A stretch of DNA of 64,000 nt from an uncultured Pseudomonadales bacterium (GCA_958296195.1 OY282455.1:4203809-4267808); one strand, 5' to 3'. Shown: positions 27,961 to 36,572, counted from the first letter of the stretch. Program-made: numbers and translations. Notes: generated from the letters alone by a model not told the origin.

Positions 27961-29367
27961 ATGTTATGCGCTGCACACACTGGCTTTCGACCCGGGGCGG
28001 TCCCGGCCGCCGCAGTTGGGAGGGATGACGTCTTGGCCCAATTAGCGGCCTCGGGACCCAAGGTTGCGGTGATCGGAGCGGGATTTTGCGGCCTAGCAGC
28101 GGCCTACGAGCTTGGTCGGCGCGGCATCCGCGCTACGGTTTTGGAAATGGACGGCGAGGTGGGCGGTTTAGCCGGCAGCTTCGCCACCGAAGGCGAACCC
28201 CTCGAAAAATTCTATCATCACTGGTTCACTAGCGATGTCCACATGATGGACTTGATTGGCGAACTGGGCCAGTCGGACAAGGTGGTGCTGCGCCCGTCCC
28301 GCACTGGCCTGTACTACGCCCATGACTTCTTCAAGCTGTCCACGCCCCTGGACCTGCTGTGTTTCTCGCCCCTGCCGCTGGCCAGCCGCATCCGCTTGGG
28401 GCTGCTGGCCTTATGGGTGCGCAGGATTCGGAATTGGCGCAGCCTGGAGGACGTCACCGCCGCCGATTGGTTGCGGAAACTGGGTGGCGAACGTGTTTAC
28501 CAAGTGGTCTGGGCACCGCTGCTGCACGGCAAGTTCGGCAGTTTGGCGGAAGAGGTGGCGGCCGTCTGGTTCTGGAACAAGCTGAAGCTGCGAGGCAGCA
28601 GCCGCGGCGGGAGCGGCAAGGAGCAACTGGCTTACTATCAGGGCGGATTTTCGGCCTTGGCGGACGCCTTGGTCGCGGCCATTAGAGCGCAAGGCGGCGA
28701 CATCCAACTGAACAGGCCGGCCACCGGGCTGCAGGTGGACGGCCAGCGAGTGGTGGGAGTATGCACGAAGGAAGGAACGGTCGCCGCCGATGGCGTCGTC
28801 GCCACCCCGGCGCTGCCGGTCATCGCGGACTTGGCGGCGGCGCACACATCGGAGGAGTACGCGACGGGGTTGCGCCGTATTCGGTACTTGGCCAACGTAT
28901 GCGTGGTGCTGGAGCTGGACCGCAGCCTTTCAGACATCTATTGGCTGAACGTCAATGATCCGAACTTCCCCTTCGTGGGAGTCATCGAGCACACCAACTT
29001 CGAACCCGCCTCCTCCTACGCCGGCCGCCATATCGTCTATCTATCCCGCTATTTGCCGGACAGCGACCCTTTTTATCAAATGTCTGATGAAGAGGCGACG
29101 GCGCTTACCCTGACGCACTTGCGGCGGATGTTTCCAGACTTAAGCGACGAACGCGTTCTCGCCTCTCACGTCTGGCGCGCCCGCCATGCACAGCCAGTGG
29201 TGGAGCGCGGCTACCGCCGGCTGATTCCGTCGGCGCAAACGCCGCTGCGCAATCTATTCATCGCCAGCATGGCGCAGATCTACCCCCAGGACCGAGGCAC
29301 CAACTACGCCGTCAAGCAAGGGCGCGAGGCAGCCCAACTCATGGCCGAGGCGCTGGTTAGAGGCTAG
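27961..29367 (+). CDS. FAD-dependent amine-oxidase-like oxidoreductase
   Basis: The protein has about 468 residues from ATG 27961; TTG 28033, 13 codons before the FAD motif, is an equally good start. The Rossmann dinucleotide site is KVAVIGAGFCGLAAAYELGRRG, followed by EMDGEVGGLAGSF. The C-terminal FAD-contact region is RNLFIASMAQIYPQDRGTNYAVKQGRE. The YHHWFTSDVHMMDLIGELG motif occurs in a subgroup of flavin oxidoreductases related to protoporphyrinogen oxidase/UDP-galactopyranose mutase that I associate with glycan or lipid clusters. The substrate is unknown. It stands alone between accessory genes. Confidence 0.82.
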   Translation: MLCAAHTGFRPGAVPAAAVGRDDVLAQLAASGPKVAVIGAGFCGLAAAYELGRRGIRATVLEMDGEVGGLAGSFATEGEPLEKFYHHWFTSDVHMMDLIGELGQSDKVVLRPSRTGLYYAHDFFKLSTPLDLLCFSPLPLASRIRLGLLALWVRRIRNWRSLEDVTAADWLRKLGGERVYQVVWAPLLHGKFGSLAEEVAAVWFWNKLKLRGSSRGGSGKEQLAYYQGGFSALADALVAAIRAQGGDIQLNRPATGLQVDGQRVVGVCTKEGTVAADGVVATPALPVIADLAAAHTSEEYATGLRRIRYLANVCVVLELDRSLSDIYWLNVNDPNFPFVGVIEHTNFEPASSYAGRHIVYLSRYLPDSDPFYQMSDEEATALTLTHLRRMFPDLSDERVLASHVWRARHAQPVVERGYRRLIPSAQTPLRNLFIASMAQIYPQDRGTNYAVKQGREAAQLMAEALVRG

Positions 29368-29427
29368 CAGGCACCAAAGCAGCTTTTTTTCGCATTGCCT
29401 ACATTCGCTTCAGAGATCCCGTACGCA

Positions 29428-29545
29428 AAACCGGAGGAACCACCCATGAGGCCGCTGCCCGCCAAAGCGGCGCTGCCGACCGACCGGCCGCAGCGTCCTT
29501 AGCCCTTGTCGCCCTACCCCCAAGCCTCGCCGACCCGGAACTGAT
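29428..29545 (+). pseudogene. Decayed N-terminal fragment of an Uma2-family gene
   Basis: The bases around the GGAGGAACCACCC ribosome site and ATG 29446 match the start regions of the two intact Uma2 genes at 30622 and 39943. The fragment encodes MRPLPAKAALPTDRPQRP and then a stop at 29500-29502, and the similarity continues for another 40 or so bases in a changed frame. It is a remnant of a third copy, with no nuclease core left. Confidence 0.6.
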
Positions 29546-29573
29546 TTTTGGAACGTGCGGTGGCGGATGGTGG

Positions 29574-29601
29574 TTGACAACCTGAACTGCCCACTTAGAA
29601 T
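29574..29601 (+). promoter_or_regulatory. Sigma-70-like promoter upstream of the NYN gene
   Basis: A perfect -35 hexamer TTGACA (29574-29579) is separated by 16 bases from TAGAAT (29596-29601, 5 of 6 matches to consensus). Transcription would start near 29608, about 68 bases before the NYN ATG and directly ahead of a terminator-like hairpin. This is one of the best sequence promoters in the window. Confidence 0.65.
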
Positions 29602-29618
29602 GGGCAATCATCAGGCTA

Positions 29619-29664
29619 ACCCCCCCCGGGATTTCGCTGGCGACAGCGCCCCGGGGGTTTTTCT
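29619..29664 (+). terminator. Terminator-like hairpin in the leader of the NYN gene
   Basis: An 8-bp GC stem pairs CCCCCGGG (29623-29630) with CCCGGGGG (29650-29657). It encloses a second 5-bp stem, CGCTG/CAGCG (29635-29639 with 29644-29648), capped by a GCGA tetraloop. The outer stem is followed by TTTTTCTT, the pattern of an intrinsic terminator. It lies between the promoter at 29574 and the NYN start at 29676. It may end transcription from the upstream oxidoreductase, or attenuate the NYN gene itself. Confidence 0.6.
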
Positions 29665-29675
29665 TGACGCCTCCC

Positions 29676-30302
29676 ATGCCCCAACCCCGCTCCACGCTCT
29701 TCATTGATGGTGCCAACTGGCATTACGGACTCAAATCCATCGGCGTGGACAGCGGCCGGCTCAACTACAGCCGCATGGCTCGGAAATTGCTGATTGATCG
29801 GGAATTGACGGAGATCCGCTACTATGTCGGTAGGGTTTCTGGCGATCTCCAGAGAGTCCGAAGGCAAAATCGGTTCTTGAGGCGTCTTGAGGAACAGGGA
29901 CTGCATGTCTTTCGAGGGCGCGTTGAGAAGAACTGGATGGCCCCGGAGCGGAATCCCGTCATTCAAGAGCTGCGGGAAGTGATAGCCGAATCGCAGGCCG
30001 CCCTGCCGAGCGACTTTGTCGAGAAGCTAAATGCCTTGTGCCTTCGACGGACACCCTACTATGTTGAAAAGCAAGTGGACGTTCGCATCGCAGTCGATTT
30101 GGTTGGCATGGCGCATCGCAATGAATACGATGTGGCCTATTTGCTCTCGGCGGACGGCGATTTCGTTCCGGCCGTGGAAGAGGCAAAGCGCTTCGGGAAG
30201 CGAGTTTTCGCCGTCAGCGCCCAACAAGGAAGGCAACTGGCAAAGGCCGTGGATGCATTCATCCCCCTGCCCTTGGAGTGGTTCCTCGACTTGCGGGAAT
30301 AA
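29676..30302 (+). CDS. NYN-domain (LabA/DUF88-like) putative ribonuclease
   Basis: The protein is 208 residues from ATG 29676 (TTG 29664 would overlap the hairpin). NYN proteins are PIN-like metal-dependent RNases. The first acidic site is TLFIDGANWHYGLK. The later acidic residues sit in KQVDVRIAVDLVGMA and DVAYLLSADGDFVPAVEEAKRFGKRV, the usual three-Asp arrangement of DUF88. There is no fused domain and no partner gene. Leader structure upstream suggests regulated expression. Such genes are common in accessory and defence-rich regions, and the target RNA is unknown. Confidence 0.85.
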   Translation: MPQPRSTLFIDGANWHYGLKSIGVDSGRLNYSRMARKLLIDRELTEIRYYVGRVSGDLQRVRRQNRFLRRLEEQGLHVFRGRVEKNWMAPERNPVIQELREVIAESQAALPSDFVEKLNALCLRRTPYYVEKQVDVRIAVDLVGMAHRNEYDVAYLLSADGDFVPAVEEAKRFGKRVFAVSAQQGRQLAKAVDAFIPLPLEWFLDLRE

Positions 30303-30442
30303 GTGAAATCCGCGCTCTCTGCAAAGTCCGTGGCCCCGATCATGGGCAAGGCGTTCAGCCCTTCCGCATCAATAAACTCCACCACCCCGGACAGTCGCTC
30401 CAATCCATGCGGCCTGTGAACACTGTTTCTTTTGAAGCAGGC

Positions 30443-30621
30443 AACACTCGCTGCAACTGCAATTGCAGAGATTTCCTACAGACAAGGCCCTTGACGATGC
30501 CGCAACCTGCCGCCCATCGCCCGAACGCACGGAAGCGGGGAGGCCCACTCCCCTTCAAATATGCTACCTTTCCCCGCAGCAGGAGAAGCGGCGCCCGCGC
30601 CCGGAACCGGAGGAACCACCC
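30443..30621 (+). repeat. Conserved upstream block of Uma2 copy 1
   Basis: This stretch is closely matched by 39764-39942 ahead of the second Uma2 gene, including a perfect 12-bp palindrome CTGCAATTGCAG (30457-30468), the run CAAATATGCTACCTTTCCCC and the GGAGGAACC ribosome site. The repeat continues through most of the coding region (to about 31340). The conservation upstream of the ATG suggests that the gene was duplicated together with its control region. Confidence 0.7.
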
Positions 30622-31440
30622 ATGAGGCCACAGCCCGCCCAGCCAAGCGAAGCGCCGCTCCCGGCCCGGCCGGCCGCAGCGCCCCTGTCGCCCGCCACCT
30701 CCCCGCCCCGGTCGGTCGCTGCGCCTTTGGCCCCCGTCGGCCTGCGCCCCGCGCCGACCAGCCAAGTGGAGGATCCGCTCTACCCCAGTTCGGACGGCCA
30801 ACCCATGGCTGAGAACACTTGGCAGTTCGAGGTGATGGTGGACAGCGCGGCGGCCCTGCGCAGCCGCTACCGGCGCAACCCGGACGTGTTCGTGGGCGGC
30901 GACCTGCTGATGTACTACGAGCGGGGGGACCCCACGCGGCGGGTCGCGCCGGACGTCTTCGTCATCTTCGGCGTGCCGGATCATCACCGGATGAGCTACA
31001 GGCTATGGGAGGAGGGCAAGGCCCCGGACTTCGCTCTGGAGGTGGCCTCGGAGTCCACTTGGCGGGAGGACGTGGGGCGCAAGCGGGACCTGTACGCCAA
31101 GTTGGGGATCGGGGAGTACTGGCTGTTCGATCCGCAAGGGGAGTTCTTTGACCCACCGCTGCGTGGGCTTGTCCTGCAAAACGGGGAGTACGGCGAATTG
31201 CCGGGGCGGATGGAGAACGGCGTTCGGGTGCTGCGCAGCCGGGTTTTGGGGTTGGACCTGCGGGCGGAGGGCAGCGCCCTGCGCTTCCGGGACCCTGTGA
31301 CAGGGGAGGACCTGCGCACCCTAGAGGAAGCCGAGGCTCGGGTTCGGGTGTTGGAGGCCCAGTTGGCCGCCGCACACCGAGCGCCTGCCGATGCTTCGGC
31401 ACCCGGCAACATTCAAGATGCTGGCTCGGGCGAGGATTGA
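30622..31440 (+). CDS. Uma2-family (DUF820) putative PD-(D/E)xK nuclease, copy 1
   Basis: The protein is 272 residues from ATG 30622, eight bases after a GGAGG site. A Pro/Ala-rich N-terminal linker (about 45 residues) precedes the Uma2 fold. Candidate active-site residues are in RRVAPDVFVIFG, FALEVASEST and RKRDLYAKLGIGEYWLFDP, the D, E-x-(S) and K spacing of restriction-endonuclease-like Uma2 proteins. A C-terminal coiled stretch (LEEAEARVRVLEAQLAAA) follows. Uma2 genes multiply in some genomes and their role is unsettled. This copy is nearly identical to 39943-40803 over its first 240 residues. Confidence 0.85.
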   Translation: MRPQPAQPSEAPLPARPAAAPLSPATSPPRSVAAPLAPVGLRPAPTSQVEDPLYPSSDGQPMAENTWQFEVMVDSAAALRSRYRRNPDVFVGGDLLMYYERGDPTRRVAPDVFVIFGVPDHHRMSYRLWEEGKAPDFALEVASESTWREDVGRKRDLYAKLGIGEYWLFDPQGEFFDPPLRGLVLQNGEYGELPGRMENGVRVLRSRVLGLDLRAEGSALRFRDPVTGEDLRTLEEAEARVRVLEAQLAAAHRAPADASAPGNIQDAGSGED

Positions 31441-31834
31441 GGGGACGCGGAGTGTCTTGAGGACGGGGCAAGCGCGGAGGGCGGAAGGCTGACGCCGAGC
31501 AAAACGCCTTAGCCCGCACCTTTCAGGACTGATCACGCCTTCGCAAAGCGGCCAGCCGGGTTTACAGTTCCGCAATGTGGGCCTCAGCTTCCTCATAGGT
31601 GCGGAAGTCCTTCCCCGTCCCCAGATCATGGAAGCGCAGACTCCCGCCTTCCGCAGGAGCTTGCCCTAGCGGGGGTCACCGGCATGGACGAGGCGAACGC
31701 ATGGCTGCGCACGATGCACCTGCCCGCGGCTGGATTCCGTCAATGTGCGGGCGGCTTCCATTGAGCCACGCGAGTTCACGACGCAATTCCTCCGAGTCGT
31801 GTAAAATATCAACCGAACGGCGAGGATATGGACG
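31441..31834. other. Intergenic with an Uma2 remnant; otherwise no gene
   Basis: Of these 394 bases, 31562 to about 31650 hold a fragment of another Uma2 gene on the minus strand (separate entry). The last 40 bases contain an AT-rich TGTAAAATATC and a GAGGA site that probably serve the glycosylase-like gene at 31835. Nothing else is supported. Confidence 0.5.
31562..31650 (-). pseudogene. C-terminal fragment of an Uma2-family gene, opposite strand
   Basis: Read on the minus strand, this encodes PAEGGSLRFHDLGTGKDF, then RTYEEAEAHIAEL and a TAA stop at 31562-31564. It aligns with the Uma2 tail of the neighbouring intact gene (RAEGSALRFRDPVTGEDL, RTLEEAEAR). A TGA in frame a few codons upstream cuts it off from any body. 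The orientation is opposite to the intact copies. Confidence 0.6.
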
Positions 31835-32917
31835 ATGCCCAATCTGCTCTGCGAATTGGAGCGGTATCTGCACCAATGGCGGGATCATCTTTCCACGGCT
31901 TGGCGCGACAGGCTGGATGGCGTGGAGCCGGACTTTGACGCTGTTCCCAGAGATGCATCGCTCGATCGGAATGCGCAGATCGTGCCGGTTTGGCGTAGGC
32001 AGGGCGGTGTTTTCTATGCGTTGGAAGGCATCGATCCTTGCGATGTGGGAGTCGTCGTAATCGGCAACGATCCGTATCCCGACCCGCACCGGGCTACTGG
32101 TCGCTCTTTCGAGCAAGGCAACCTGACCGCATGGATAGACGATTTGGCGCAGCCCGGTCGCGTCACGCCCAGTCTGCTGAGTCTGGTCTGCGCTGCCGCC
32201 GCGCTGCTCCCAAACGCGGAGGGGCTTGGGCTGGATCGCGCCCGTCTCGACAAACGTCGAGAAACACTTCGGCGCGGGTTGCAAAACGGCCAAGTCGTGC
32301 TACTGCCCCCCAGGTCCATGTTTGAGAGCCTGACAGGGCAAGGTGTGCTTTGGATCAACCGCACCCCCACCATAAGCGTCGTGCGCAACGCCGGCGGGCG
32401 TCGTCAAGGGAGGGGGTGGCAAGCGATCGAAAGACAGCGAAAGCTGCACCGGGCGCTATGGCGTCCAGTCACAAACGCCATCGTTTCCTTGTTGGTGCAG
32501 GAGGCGGAGACGAGACCTGTCGTCTTCGCGTTGTTCGGCGGTAAAGCCAAAAACCTCCAGGGACGGATCGAAGCCTGCGGGAGATATCTGCGCGTTCCGG
32601 TGGAAAACCTTCGATTCGTGAAGAGCGGGCACCCCTCCAAGCCTCGATATTTTTTCTGCTCCGGAAACCCTCTTGGGCGGATCAACGACGAATTGGCCGA
32701 TCCCATCGACTGGTGCGGTCCTGCCACGGGGCGAACAGCGACTAATCACTCGACGCACCTCTCAACGGCCCCCCAACGTACTCGCGGCAGGGCAGGGACG
32801 CCGACGGTACGAACCTCCGACCGATTGGCCGCTGGCGCGTCTGCGCACTCCGCCGCGATCATGGCTCGCACGGTCGGCAAATACCGTACGACCCTGAGGC
32901 AACTTGCCGAAAGGTAA
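31835..32917 (+). CDS. Divergent uracil-DNA glycosylase (UNG-like) family protein
   Basis: The protein is 360 residues from ATG 31835. It has counterparts of the family 1 UNG motifs in order: VVVIGNDPYPDPHRATGRSF (UNG GQDPYHG; catalytic Asp and Tyr kept, Gln and His changed), TPSLLSLV (UNG PPSL), GVLWINRTPTI (the uracil-reading Asn kept), FALFGGKAKN, and HPSKPRYFFCSGNPLGRIN (motif HPSP; His kept). It is longer than UNG (about 225 residues). The last roughly 55 codons, from 32750, look unrelated and may be read-through into debris of the following Doc locus. It could be a genuine DNA repair enzyme or a defence protein acting on modified bases. Confidence 0.72.
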   Translation: MPNLLCELERYLHQWRDHLSTAWRDRLDGVEPDFDAVPRDASLDRNAQIVPVWRRQGGVFYALEGIDPCDVGVVVIGNDPYPDPHRATGRSFEQGNLTAWIDDLAQPGRVTPSLLSLVCAAAALLPNAEGLGLDRARLDKRRETLRRGLQNGQVVLLPPRSMFESLTGQGVLWINRTPTISVVRNAGGRRQGRGWQAIERQRKLHRALWRPVTNAIVSLLVQEAETRPVVFALFGGKAKNLQGRIEACGRYLRVPVENLRFVKSGHPSKPRYFFCSGNPLGRINDELADPIDWCGPATGRTATNHSTHLSTAPQRTRGRAGTPTVRTSDRLAAGASAHSAAIMARTVGKYRTTLRQLAER

Positions 32918-33095
32918 GCGGCGCCACTACCGGCTGACGCTCGACGACGCGCTGGACGCGCACGAGCAGGCCTTGGGTTTCGGTGGACTGCCGGGCGTCA
33001 TCAACCTCGGTTCGATCGAATCCGCCATCGCCCGTCCCTACTCCGGTTACTACCGTGCCATCCGTCGCAAGGCGGCGGCTCTTTCGGCCATTTTG
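32904..33095 (+). pseudogene. Truncated Doc/Fic (death-on-curing) toxin gene
   Basis: From TTG 32904 the frame encodes YRLTLDDALDAHEQALGFGG, then INLGSIESAIARPYSGYY and KAAALS, a clear match to the N-terminal 60 residues of Doc-type Fic proteins. The downstream HxFx(D/N)GNKR catalytic motif is missing. After about 33095 the frame runs on into unrelated sequence and the antisense of the next gene. A few residues just upstream (MARTVGKYRTTLRQLAER) may be the end of its antitoxin. Confidence 0.65.
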
Positions 33096-33263
33096 ACGCC
33101 ATGCACCGCATGCGCGTGGGCCAATCGCCCCATGTGGATTTCCACACCCCTATTGGATGGCTTGCCTACGGACCGCCTTACCCAGGACATTTGGCCCTTG
33201 ACCAATACGGCGGCGCAAGACATTCCAAAGGGACCGGCGGCCAAGGGCTGCAAGGCTCCGCTT

Positions 33264-34703
33264 TCAGCGGCGAGAGGAGCTCGGAGAGGATCGGATCAAC
33301 GGCACCAGCCCAGCAATGATCTGCGGCAGCCGCTCCACCAGATAGAGCGGCAGGGACAGCAGTTGGTAGCGTACCTGCTCGACGCCACTGCGGCGCCGCA
33401 CCTGCGCTTCCACCGTTTGCAGCGCTGGTGGATTGGCGTCAAAGCGGACGGCCAGGGGCGCTCGCCTTTCGGCAACGAACTGATGCAGGGACTTCAGGGC
33501 ACCGGCTTTGCCCGCCTTCACTTCAATGGGCAGGATGTGGCCGCTGAATTCGGCCACGTAGTCCACCTCCGCGTTGTTGGAGCGCCCTTCGCGCAGCCAG
33601 TAGGTCAGCTCCCGGTTTGGCCGTTCGGCATGGAGATGCTGCAGGTGCTGGCCGACGAACTGCTCCGCCGCCGGGCCTGCGTTGATCAGTTCCAACTCGG
33701 TCTGCGCCCTGACGGTTTGCCAGTTGAGGCCACACAGGGCGTTCATCAAGCCGATGTCCAGGAAGATGAGCTTGAAGGCCGCCTCCTTCAACTCGGCCTG
33801 CAGTGGCAGCCCAGAGCAGTGGCTGTGGGTGACCTTGGCGACCACCCGCGCCATGGCCAGCAGGTCGATGTCCCGGCGAATGGTCGCGCTTTGGTCGTCG
33901 CGGGAGACGTTGCTGTACTTCACCTTGCGCCCCACCTGGCGGGCGGCGAAGTTGAACACGCGCAGCATCCTGGCGAGGTCGCGGCGGGCGGCGTACTTGG
34001 GGAAGTCGTCCCGATAGGTTTCGACGATGCTGGCCTGAACGGCGCTGACGGCCCGCAGGTCTCCCGATTCGGCGTAGGTCCCGACGGCCTCCGGCATTCC
34101 GCCAATGAAGCGGTACAGACGCAGTGCCTCCAACAGCCGCCCGTGAACCAAGGGATGCAGCATTGGCGGCGCACCTTCTCCGCCCCATGCGAAGGTTTCG
34201 ATTGCTTCGGCGAGCCGCTCCTTGCCTATGCCCTTCAGGAATTCAGTGAACGTCATCGGCCCTAGATGCAGGTATTCGACGCGGCCCACCGGCATGGGGA
34301 AGTTGTGCTCCGCCAACGCAAACTCCATGAGGGACCCGGCGGTGATGACGGGGCGCTCCGGCATGTCCTCCAGGAAGTACCGAAGCGAGGCGAGGGCATG
34401 GGGAGCGGCTTGGATTTCGTCCAGAAACAGCAGGCTCCCGCTCGACAGGGGCCGGTCGGCCACGGCGCCGATGAGATTCAGGAGGGCGGCCGGATCGTTG
34501 CGGCCCGGCTGGGATTCGGCGAACGCCCCGGCGAGGTCAGGATGCCGCTCCAAGTTGACGGCTACGAGGTCCAGGCCGGCGGCCTCGCAGAACAGCTCCA
34601 CCAGCGTGGACTTGCCAACCTGCCGCGCCCCCCGGATGACCAACGGCTTGCGCCGGGCGCTTTGCAGCCAATTCCGTAGATGCTGTAGCTGATGGCGGTG
34701 CAT
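33264..34703 (-). CDS. AAA ATPase with DUF4143 domain
   Basis: The protein is 479 residues from ATG 34703. The N-terminal ATPase has PLVIRGARQVGKSTLVELF (Walker A) and GSLLFLDEIQAAPHALASL (Walker B), then VITAGSLMEFAL. The C-terminal DUF4143 region carries AEVDYVAEFSGHILPIEVKAGKAGAL, a PD-(D/E)xK-like acidic core with E-x-K. Proteins of this type are widespread, usually single genes in variable regions, and of unproven function. It is convergent with the Doc remnant. An AT-rich segment with TATACCCATAAAATAATAAT on the coding strand lies just upstream and may hold the promoter. Confidence 0.88.
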   Translation of the reverse strand: MHRHQLQHLRNWLQSARRKPLVIRGARQVGKSTLVELFCEAAGLDLVAVNLERHPDLAGAFAESQPGRNDPAALLNLIGAVADRPLSSGSLLFLDEIQAAPHALASLRYFLEDMPERPVITAGSLMEFALAEHNFPMPVGRVEYLHLGPMTFTEFLKGIGKERLAEAIETFAWGGEGAPPMLHPLVHGRLLEALRLYRFIGGMPEAVGTYAESGDLRAVSAVQASIVETYRDDFPKYAARRDLARMLRVFNFAARQVGRKVKYSNVSRDDQSATIRRDIDLLAMARVVAKVTHSHCSGLPLQAELKEAAFKLIFLDIGLMNALCGLNWQTVRAQTELELINAGPAAEQFVGQHLQHLHAERPNRELTYWLREGRSNNAEVDYVAEFSGHILPIEVKAGKAGALKSLHQFVAERRAPLAVRFDANPPALQTVEAQVRRRSGVEQVRYQLLSLPLYLVERLPQIIAGLVPLIRSSPSSSRR

Positions 34704-35228
34704 GGGCGGGAAAGTAGCATCATTAACGCCAAAAAGCAATCTTTGATTATTATTTTATGGGTATATTTTTGTGATCGGTCGTGTTGGTTCACTATCATCG
34801 GGCGTCTGGGCGCTCCCCAAGCAGGGCGATGTGGTCGTGGCTCTCTACACTTGGCAACTGCAAACTCCCAATCCGGCCTATATCGCGGATTGCCGCGAGC
34901 GGACCGAAATCATCAATATAGCCCCTAGGGACAAGTGCGACACTTTACGGGCCGCACCTCGGTCAAATTTCTTGACCGCCTGAACATAGCGGCGTTTAAT
35001 GGGCGCTACAGACGCAGTGGGCCGTGGAAGTGACGGTTGCAGTAGGTCTCATCAACATGAAGGGCGTGTCTTCGACTGTCAAATACCGTTTTCAAGGTCG
35101 TATGCCAAAGCTGCAAGGATGGCTATTCCGCTTTCTCGTACGCCATATGCTTGGTGGGATCGTATAGAGGGATTCAAAGGACTAAAGGACGAGATACTAA
35201 ACTCCTTGGGTGTTCGAGAGAGCGGCAG
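34704..35228. other. Intergenic, no gene supported
   Basis: About 525 bases. The left end is AT-rich (34728-34790) and probably contains the promoter of the DUF4143 gene. Short open frames on the plus strand (for example 34771-34983) have no recognisable motif. The rest resembles worn-down coding DNA that I could not assign. Confidence 0.4.
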
Positions 35229-35741
35229 ATGAATCAGATACTGAACCTACAGATGCAGCTATTGCTTGCGCAGTACGGGCGCAAACAGGTGTTGGAAGTG
35301 CTAGCGGCAGTTGACGACTTCGACTTAGCGCATATTCAGCGCGAGCTTCAATCGGCGCGAGCGAGGTTAGAAGCTAAAGCGAGGAAAAGGAGAAACACTC
35401 GCCGAAAGAGTGCGCAAGAGCTAGTTGAAGCGGCCAACCTCAGCTCCGACGTCAAACCGTTGATAGAGCAGATCGCCTTAGCCTACGAGGGAAGGGAGTT
35501 GCTATCGGAATTGTGGCGGGTGAGGGAGTTTCTAGAGTCTGAAGGAGTTGACGCCAGCAAATTGCGGTCACGGGCTGATGCCCTACCGAAACTTATAGCG
35601 GTCCTCGCCAATCATCCACGGGAGAAACTGGAAGAGGTGATAGCTATTTGGCAGGAGCGCGGCGACCGAAACGACTTGGCCCTGCTCACCGATGCAATTT
35701 TGGGTTCCACCAAGAGGACTGCGTCAGTCAGCCGGGTTTAG
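35229..35741 (+). CDS. Hypothetical helical protein (170 aa)
   Basis: I do not recognise the family. From ATG 35229 the protein is almost wholly helical and charged. It has a Gln/Leu-rich start (LNLQMQLLLAQYGRKQVLEV), a basic stretch near residues 50-65 (KARKRRNTRRKS), and two Glu/Leu-rich helices ending IWQERGDRNDLALLTDAILG. There is no membrane segment or signal peptide. The basic patch would allow nucleic-acid binding, but this is only inference. It stands alone. Confidence 0.6.
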   Translation: MNQILNLQMQLLLAQYGRKQVLEVLAAVDDFDLAHIQRELQSARARLEAKARKRRNTRRKSAQELVEAANLSSDVKPLIEQIALAYEGRELLSELWRVREFLESEGVDASKLRSRADALPKLIAVLANHPREKLEEVIAIWQERGDRNDLALLTDAILGSTKRTASVSRV

Positions 35742-35904
35742 ACTCTCATGGCGCGGATATCAATCGCCATATTCATGTGCCTGATACTTTTATGCGTCTA
35801 GTTCCAGCCGAACTCAGAGCCACAAAATGTGTTCGAATTCTAAAAGCTGGCCATTCTAAGTTTCATCTGCAGAAAGCTCCAACTGACTAAAAATACTGCT
35901 CACA
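35742..35904. other. Short spacer
   Basis: This spacer separates the hypothetical gene from the ATPase remnant. I see only stop-rich frames and no clear signal. Confidence 0.4.
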
Positions 35905-36171
35905 TCACCCGATTGTACAAAATCCAACTATGTCATCAGGCCTAATCAACACAGTTAGCTTCTCGGCCGCCTATTCCTCTCCCATGGCAGCCTGAAACAA
36001 AGCAGACTTGCCCATGCCCTTGTGCCCTACCAACACCCGTAACGGGAGGTCAGTCACGGCCTGCTTGTAAGTATTGTTTTTAAAGTAATGCTGCTGAAGC
36101 CGCTCAATAGACACATTTTCAGCTACCTCATAACCAAAGAGTGCTTGGATTTCTTGCTCCCTAAACGCCAA
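35905..36171 (-). pseudogene. Broken N terminus of a P-loop ATPase (Sll1717-like)
   Basis: From TTG 36171 the frame encodes LAFREQEIQALFGYEVAEN, SIERLQQHYFKNNTY and then a P-loop, RVLVGHKGMGKSALF. A TAG follows at 35971-35973, after which the same frame continues with KLTVLIRPDDIVGF to a second stop at 35905. Similarity on both sides of the TAG shows a gene broken by a nonsense mutation and then truncated. Proteins with this opening are often single-gene or paired defence-type ATPases, though I cannot name the group firmly. Confidence 0.55.
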
Positions 36172-36572
36172 CGCACCCCTTGTCCCACCTGCTCCCCCGA
36201 CGATGTGGTGGTAGCTTAAACTGGTGCTTTGGAGCAAGCAACCCCTTGATCTCCCCCACCCGAGGCGATTTTGCAGTTATGTACAATCTGTTGATTTGAT
36301 CCCTGAAATTTTGGAGCCGAACATTTGCTTTCGGCTGTACTGCAATGCTCATCGAATTGGGTTGCAAGGAGAGCTCGGCATGTTGGTGTTGGGCTTGGCG
36401 GGGACGGTGGATTTGCCAGTCGTGCAGGCGTATCGGGACGGCCACTCTTTGATCTTAACTTGCAGTGCGCACGGCACCGATGCCATAGAGTCGATTGCTG
36501 CGTCGGAAGCAGCTAAAAGGGCTTCTCAACTTTCCTGTGCAATCCCTTGGTGAAACCTTAGCGGGGGCCATA
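36172..36572. other. Intergenic, no gene supported
   Basis: About 400 bases. A plus-strand open frame (36224-36553) has no motif and no convincing ribosome site. I see no repeat or hairpin worth calling. Confidence 0.4.

Noticed and set aside
34771-34983. Plus-strand open frame of 70 codons near the DUF4143 promoter
   Set aside because: No family-like sequence and no supporting context.
36224-36553. Plus-strand open frame of 109 codons
   Set aside because: No recognisable motif, no ribosome site and partial overlap with the antisense of a pseudogene.
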